Source of the DNA: JAGPCK01 sp964535575
GTDB taxonomy: Bacteria; Bacteroidota; Bacteroidia; UKL13-3
Assembly (NCBI GenBank): GCA_964535575.1
Contig: CAZHTC010000004.1
Span: 1-64,000 of the forward strand
Length of the DNA stretch: 64,000 nucleotides
Direction: 5' to 3'
Shown piece after piece: positions 60,136-64,000 of the stretch (position 1 is the stretch's first letter; each line of letters opens with the position of its first letter). The position numbers were made by a program, and so were the translations under genes. The notes under the pieces were generated by a model, which saw nothing but the letters and a program-made list of their open reading frames with translations, did not search any database and was not told the origin of the DNA.

Positions 60136-61185
60136 CTATTTAAAAATTTTGCGCTTATTTAATTCATGCTGGTATTTGCGTGCATTTACCAAATGTTGCT
60201 CTATGGTTTCGGCAAAATTATGATACCCCGAAAAATCCTCCTTTGCACAAAAGTAAATGTAATGATGAGCATTCCGGTGTAAAACGGCTTCAATGGCCAT
60301 TTGCGATGGAATACAAATAGGACCGGGAGGAAGTCCTTTGTATTTATACGTATTATATGGTGATTCAGTTTGCAGCATAGCCGAGGTTACCCTTCTCACA
60401 CTCGGATCATGCATGGCAAAAATTACGGTAGGGTCAGCCTGCAACAGCATTCCTTTTTTTAAACGGTTCAGGTATACTCCGGCTACCACAGGCATCTCAT
60501 CTCTTTTTTGGGTTTCTTTTTCAACTATTGAAGCTACAATACTTACCTGAACCGGGCTTAATCCCAGCGAATCGGCCAATCGCCTGCGTTCATCATTCCA
60601 GTACACAAAATACTCGTCCTTTAACCTGTTAAACACTTTTTCGCCTGAGGTATTCCAATAAAAGTTATACGTATTGGGAATAAACATGGCCATCATTGTT
60701 TCCTTATTCAACGATACGGTTTGAAGTACCGAATCATTTGTGAGGAGGGCATAAAACCCGCTGCTGTCGGCTTCCAGTTTGCGACCAATAAGCGAAGATA
60801 AATCCTCCAAACAGTTCATAGACCGAATTACCAAACTCACCTGCTCCTGATTGCCCGAACGAAGCAGATTAATTAACTCCCGATTACTCATTCCGTTTAA
60901 AATACGGTATTTGCCCGGCTTCACCGATTTCGGGTAATTCATAAGGGTGGCAACCCAATCAAAAGTGAGGGAGTTGAGTATTATTTTTTCGTCAGACAAC
61001 TGCTGTAAAACTGCATCGTATTCCGAACCTGTGCGTATGTAGAAAAAAGTGTATTTTTTATCAGTAAATTTTACGTTTGGCGAAAAAACCATTTGCCATC
61101 CTTTATACCCCACAATAGTTCCAATCAACACTAAAAAAAGAAAGACATAAAAAAGTATTCTGGTAACCGATTTTTTCTTTGCCAT
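60136..61185 (-). CDS. mltG: Endolytic murein transglycosylase
   Basis: This 349-residue inner-membrane enzyme cleaves nascent glycan strands to set peptidoglycan length. It has an N-terminal helix (about 10-28), a LysM-like part, and the YceG core with the catalytic Glu in ASIVEKETQK. VAGVYLNRLKKGMLLQADPT and LPPGPICIPS are also visible. It leads a four-gene operon. Confidence 0.94.
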   Translation of the reverse strand: MAKKKSVTRILFYVFLFLVLIGTIVGYKGWQMVFSPNVKFTDKKYTFFYIRTGSEYDAVLQQLSDEKIILNSLTFDWVATLMNYPKSVKPGKYRILNGMSNRELINLLRSGNQEQVSLVIRSMNCLEDLSSLIGRKLEADSSGFYALLTNDSVLQTVSLNKETMMAMFIPNTYNFYWNTSGEKVFNRLKDEYFVYWNDERRRLADSLGLSPVQVSIVASIVEKETQKRDEMPVVAGVYLNRLKKGMLLQADPTVIFAMHDPSVRRVTSAMLQTESPYNTYKYKGLPPGPICIPSQMAIEAVLHRNAHHYIYFCAKEDFSGYHNFAETIEQHLVNARKYQHELNKRKIFK

Positions 61186-61260
61186 TATTTTACGCGCACT
61201 TCTAAAACGGCTGAAATTTAATTAATTTTCAGCGTTAAGAAAAAGTAAAATACTAAAGCC

Positions 61261-63519
61261 TTAGTTAATAATTACTAATTTACCCGCAGGCACCGAATTT
61301 ACCTTAAGAAAATACACTCCATTTACAAGCATTGATACCGGCATCTGTAATTTGGCCTGCCCTCCTGCTGTTGCTGAAAGCACAGATCTGCCCGAGTGGT
61401 CAAATACCTCAACGGTTTCAATTCCGTCAATGGTTTCAATGGTTATGTTTCCTTTAGCCGGATTTGGATAAACGGTTACCTCCTTCATAGAAACCACTTC
61501 TTTAACAGTGGTGAAATATGCATTAAATGCATTGATGGTGGGTGGTAAATTGGTAATAAAAGGTCCTGTTCCATTTGGATAGCGTCCGGTTGACATATTA
61601 TCTACCTGTGAGGTAAAAGTGAGACTGTCAATCACCGTTCCGTTTCCATAAGAAAGCATCAGCACTTCGCCATTGGCCGAGAGCTTAAAATTGCTGTGAA
61701 AAGAACCGTTTGCTGTTTTTTCGTCAGCCCACACAATTAAATAACCATTTGCCGGAACAATGGTACCGGACGGAAATCTCCATTTCGTTTCCATCTGGTA
61801 ATTATCGGTTAGGTAAAGTCCGTCTAACAACACAGGTTGGTTACCGGTATTATGCAATTCAATCCAGTCTTCATAATTACCTTCCGGACTTTGGGAGTAA
61901 AAAGTATTGGCAGCCATTAGCTCGTTAATCACAATAGTTCCCTTGGCAATAACCGGAACATTTACCTGTACTGTATGAAATTCGTGCTGGGCGCGCTCGG
62001 GCGAAAAAATACCGGCATATTGATTCTGAGAATAAATATAATATTGAATCACCGAAGAACCTGCTGTGAGTAAAGCTCCGTAAACCAAATCGTTTGCAGC
62101 CCCGTCATTATGCAATCCATCATCATACATCATTACATGCGTAAATGTATCGGTTGAGGCATACCGATAGCCTAATTGAACGTAATTAGACGATTGAATA
62201 GTTGCCGTTATAGTGAATGTTGAATTAAAAGCCGGATTTAAAGGCAAATGATTAATAGTTTGTATTGATGGCGGTGTTGCCAAAAACTCGGGGGTAGACT
62301 CGAGGTAGGTGGCTCTGTTACTCATTAAATCCTGTATACCCGGTATAGTCATTCCACTGATAACCGTTGTGGTGAGTGAGTTTTGAAACTGTGCGTAAGT
62401 GAAAAGTTTGTTCAAATCGGCATTTACTGAAGAGTCAATTAAACTGCGATAGTACTGTGCCCATTGCAAATATTTTCCGGTTGAAATATTCTCATGCAGC
62501 ATGGTGCGCATGTGGGCAATATACATATGCTTGAATGTTGAATCGGAAAGAAGCCTTTTAATGAGCGGACGATTAGTATTGGAAGCATGTAAATTTACCG
62601 AAAGCTGTTTCATTTGCGAGGCCGATAGTGGTGTACCGGTCATATTAAATGCCCCAAAGTTCATATTCAGATCCCAGATAAGCGGATGAAAAATTCCCTG
62701 ATCCCTGTATAAATAATAGTTTTGCGAAAAGGCACCCGAATAGCTGTCGAGATTCACAAAAAGGTTATTAAATGCCAGCATCCATGCCGCTTCATCAACA
62801 CTTATTTTAGTCCCGATTACCGAACCTGTAGTTGATAAATTGGTACACAAATCAATTAAATCACTCCATCCATAATCCGATTTGAGTTCATAGTATTTGG
62901 TATAAGCCGAACTATCCGTTCCTTTTGAAACTAAATTGGAAGTATTGGTGGTGCTCGGGTTATCGGGATTACATTTTATCAGGGTTCCGCTGCTTGACCC
63001 GAATCGTTCACCTATAAATTTTTTATTTACCGCTTCGGTATTTGCATAAAGACCTATGAAGTTTCCGTTTATAAATACGTGAGCAAAGTTTGTTTTGGGT
63101 GTACGCATGTACTGCTCCAGAATATCGAAACTCATTACCTCCCTTATCATTGACGGATCATACATTCCGTTACTGAGTTTTATATCTGCATAACCCTGAT
63201 AGTTTTGCTTGGATTTATACGTATCCAACTCGATGTGCAGCGGATTTTTAACCCGACTTTTATTGTAAGAACTATTGCCTTTGTATTTAACACCCGCTGA
63301 GTCGAACTGTATGCCATTAATTTTTACATAATCAGCCATTACATATCCTTCCTCTCCTGCCTTGGCAGTATCTAGCATATAATCCCAGTTGGATTGAGCG
63401 AATTGAATCTCTATCCGCTGTATAACGGTGCTGTCGTATAATGCCTGAGTGTAGCCTGAAAAAGCTCCACTAATCAGAATAAGAAAAAGTGAAAAACGGA
63501 TGTACATTTTGGTTGGCAT
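61261..63519 (-). CDS. CotH-like, lamin-tail-domain protein with T9SS sorting domain
   Basis: This 752-residue surface protein starts with a signal peptide (YIRFSLFLILISG). The start is 63519 or 63507. A CotH kinase-like region follows, with GLYANTEAVNKKFIGERF and FHPLIWDLNMNFG. A lamin-tail domain at about 525-650 includes INELMAANTFYS and WIELHNTG, and the C-terminus is a T9SS sorting domain (VYPNPAKGNITIETIDG). CotH kinases phosphorylate proteins, but the WDLNMN segment differs from the usual acidic WDxDxxxG, so activity is uncertain. Confidence 0.85.
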   Translation of the reverse strand: MPTKMYIRFSLFLILISGAFSGYTQALYDSTVIQRIEIQFAQSNWDYMLDTAKAGEEGYVMADYVKINGIQFDSAGVKYKGNSSYNKSRVKNPLHIELDTYKSKQNYQGYADIKLSNGMYDPSMIREVMSFDILEQYMRTPKTNFAHVFINGNFIGLYANTEAVNKKFIGERFGSSSGTLIKCNPDNPSTTNTSNLVSKGTDSSAYTKYYELKSDYGWSDLIDLCTNLSTTGSVIGTKISVDEAAWMLAFNNLFVNLDSYSGAFSQNYYLYRDQGIFHPLIWDLNMNFGAFNMTGTPLSASQMKQLSVNLHASNTNRPLIKRLLSDSTFKHMYIAHMRTMLHENISTGKYLQWAQYYRSLIDSSVNADLNKLFTYAQFQNSLTTTVISGMTIPGIQDLMSNRATYLESTPEFLATPPSIQTINHLPLNPAFNSTFTITATIQSSNYVQLGYRYASTDTFTHVMMYDDGLHNDGAANDLVYGALLTAGSSVIQYYIYSQNQYAGIFSPERAQHEFHTVQVNVPVIAKGTIVINELMAANTFYSQSPEGNYEDWIELHNTGNQPVLLDGLYLTDNYQMETKWRFPSGTIVPANGYLIVWADEKTANGSFHSNFKLSANGEVLMLSYGNGTVIDSLTFTSQVDNMSTGRYPNGTGPFITNLPPTINAFNAYFTTVKEVVSMKEVTVYPNPAKGNITIETIDGIETVEVFDHSGRSVLSATAGGQAKLQMPVSMLVNGVYFLKVNSVPAGKLVIIN

Positions 63520-63583
63520 AAGGTGATGTTTGTTCTATGACAGTAAAAAAAGGGCACCTGTTGCATGAGCCTTATTTTATTTA

Positions 63584-64000
63584 TCAAATTTTAGCCAATA
63601 TACTTAAAATATGGGTATCTCCCGGCTTTTTTAGGAGGAGTTTTTTCAAAATCGCCTTCGCCTTTTGTTTTTCGCCAAGCAAATTGTATAAGCCCGCTTT
63701 GTTTAAAAGAACAGGTTCGTAATCGGGATCGAGCAACAATGCCGCTTCGTAATACTGATTCGCTTCGGTTATATTTTGCTTGAGCATAAATGCAAAACCA
63801 AGGTTATTAATAGCCTGCAAATATTTTGGCTGCACTTTAAGTAATTCCTGTAAAACCGAAATGGCTTCATCAGGTTGTTGTAACTGAATAAATACTTCAG
63901 CCAGCTTGTTTTGAAAAGCCAGATTGGCCGGAGCCAGATTTACCGCCTGCTTTAACCAGCTTAAGGATGACTGAAACTCGTTTTTATTAAAATAGCTTTG
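63584..64000 (-). CDS. TPR-repeat protein (5'-truncated by window edge)
   Basis: The frame is open to base 64000, so the start lies beyond the window. About 138 residues are visible, all of TPR type, such as WLKQAVNLAPANLAFQNKLA, QELLKVQPKYLQAINNLG and YYEAALLLDPDYEPVLLN. A start at 63835 (GTG) would remove visible repeats and is rejected. Function cannot be told from the fragment. The stop is 64 bases from the CotH gene start. Confidence 0.85.
   Translation of the reverse strand, partial: QSYFNKNEFQSSLSWLKQAVNLAPANLAFQNKLAEVFIQLQQPDEAISVLQELLKVQPKYLQAINNLGFAFMLKQNITEANQYYEAALLLDPDYEPVLLNKAGLYNLLGEKQKAKAILKKLLLKKPGDTHILSILAKI

Noticed and set aside
1..64000. Search for tRNA, rRNA, CRISPR, insertion sequences, prophage or a defence island
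   Set aside because: No cloverleaf-like sequence, repeat array, transposase, integrase or phage structural gene was seen by eye; gaps are short and gene content is core-like.

Overview
The window is a gene-dense stretch of a bacterial chromosome from the phylum Bacteroidota. The evidence is lineage-specific gene content: two proteins with type IX secretion (T9SS) C-terminal sorting domains, a T9SS plug (DUF5103) protein, the ExbB-ExbD-ExbD-TonB cluster with a PstS-like lipoprotein, an IspG enlarged to about 650 residues, an unusual QueA paralogue, and many exact matches to the Bacteroidota -7 promoter element TAnnTTTG just upstream of genes. The class cannot be fixed from sequence alone. Base composition is AT-leaning throughout, and I saw no tRNA, rRNA, CRISPR array, insertion sequence or prophage. 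No intergenic gap exceeds 300 bases.

Layout. 1-5600 (+): the 3' end of a complex I operon, nuoJ (cut by the window edge), nuoK, nuoL, nuoM, nuoN, followed by a Kup-type potassium transporter. 7660-13234 (-): exbB, two exbD genes, tonB, a small membrane protein, a PstS-like lipoprotein and a TPR protein. 13428-17904 (+): ABC-F ATPase, T9SS plug protein and a QueA paralogue. 17908-19379 (-): mlaE-mlaF. 19436-23550 (+): an SDR oxidoreductase, ispG, a possible 21-codon ORF and a T9SS cargo protein. 23621-30229: mostly housekeeping genes (thioesterase, DUF3822-rsmD-coaD, NUDIX, pyrE-plsC-gatC-ABC ATPase, cobalamin adenosyltransferase). 30256-36891: ispD and queA, a MacB-like permease, then aspartate aminotransferase, heptose kinase and a TrkH-like transporter on the minus strand.

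37029-41826 (+): two tandem paralogous microproteins, clpB, a VF530-family DNA-binding protein, a NYN/LOTUS protein and an ArfB-like rescue factor. 42714-45844 (+): homogentisate dioxygenase, 4-hydroxyphenylpyruvate dioxygenase (both O2-dependent steps of tyrosine catabolism) and a cysteine-rich Crp/Fnr regulator. 45860-53214: MsrB lipoprotein, a small lipoprotein, cupin and topoisomerase IV subunit B, a split MnmC-like pair, and a TPR histidine kinase. 53318-56426 (-): an ECF sigma factor, a predicted inner-membrane-anchored protein ending in an outer-membrane beta-barrel, and a repeat-containing lipoprotein. 56523-64000: GNAT, a lipoprotein, the mltG-thioesterase-yihY-map operon, a CotH/lamin-tail T9SS protein, and a TPR protein cut by the window edge.

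The most interesting points are the sigma/double-membrane-spanning operon, the tandem microproteins before clpB, the split MnmC, the set of genes whose -7 box lies so close to the start codon that transcripts should be nearly leaderless, and a TrkH-like channel with altered filter residues.
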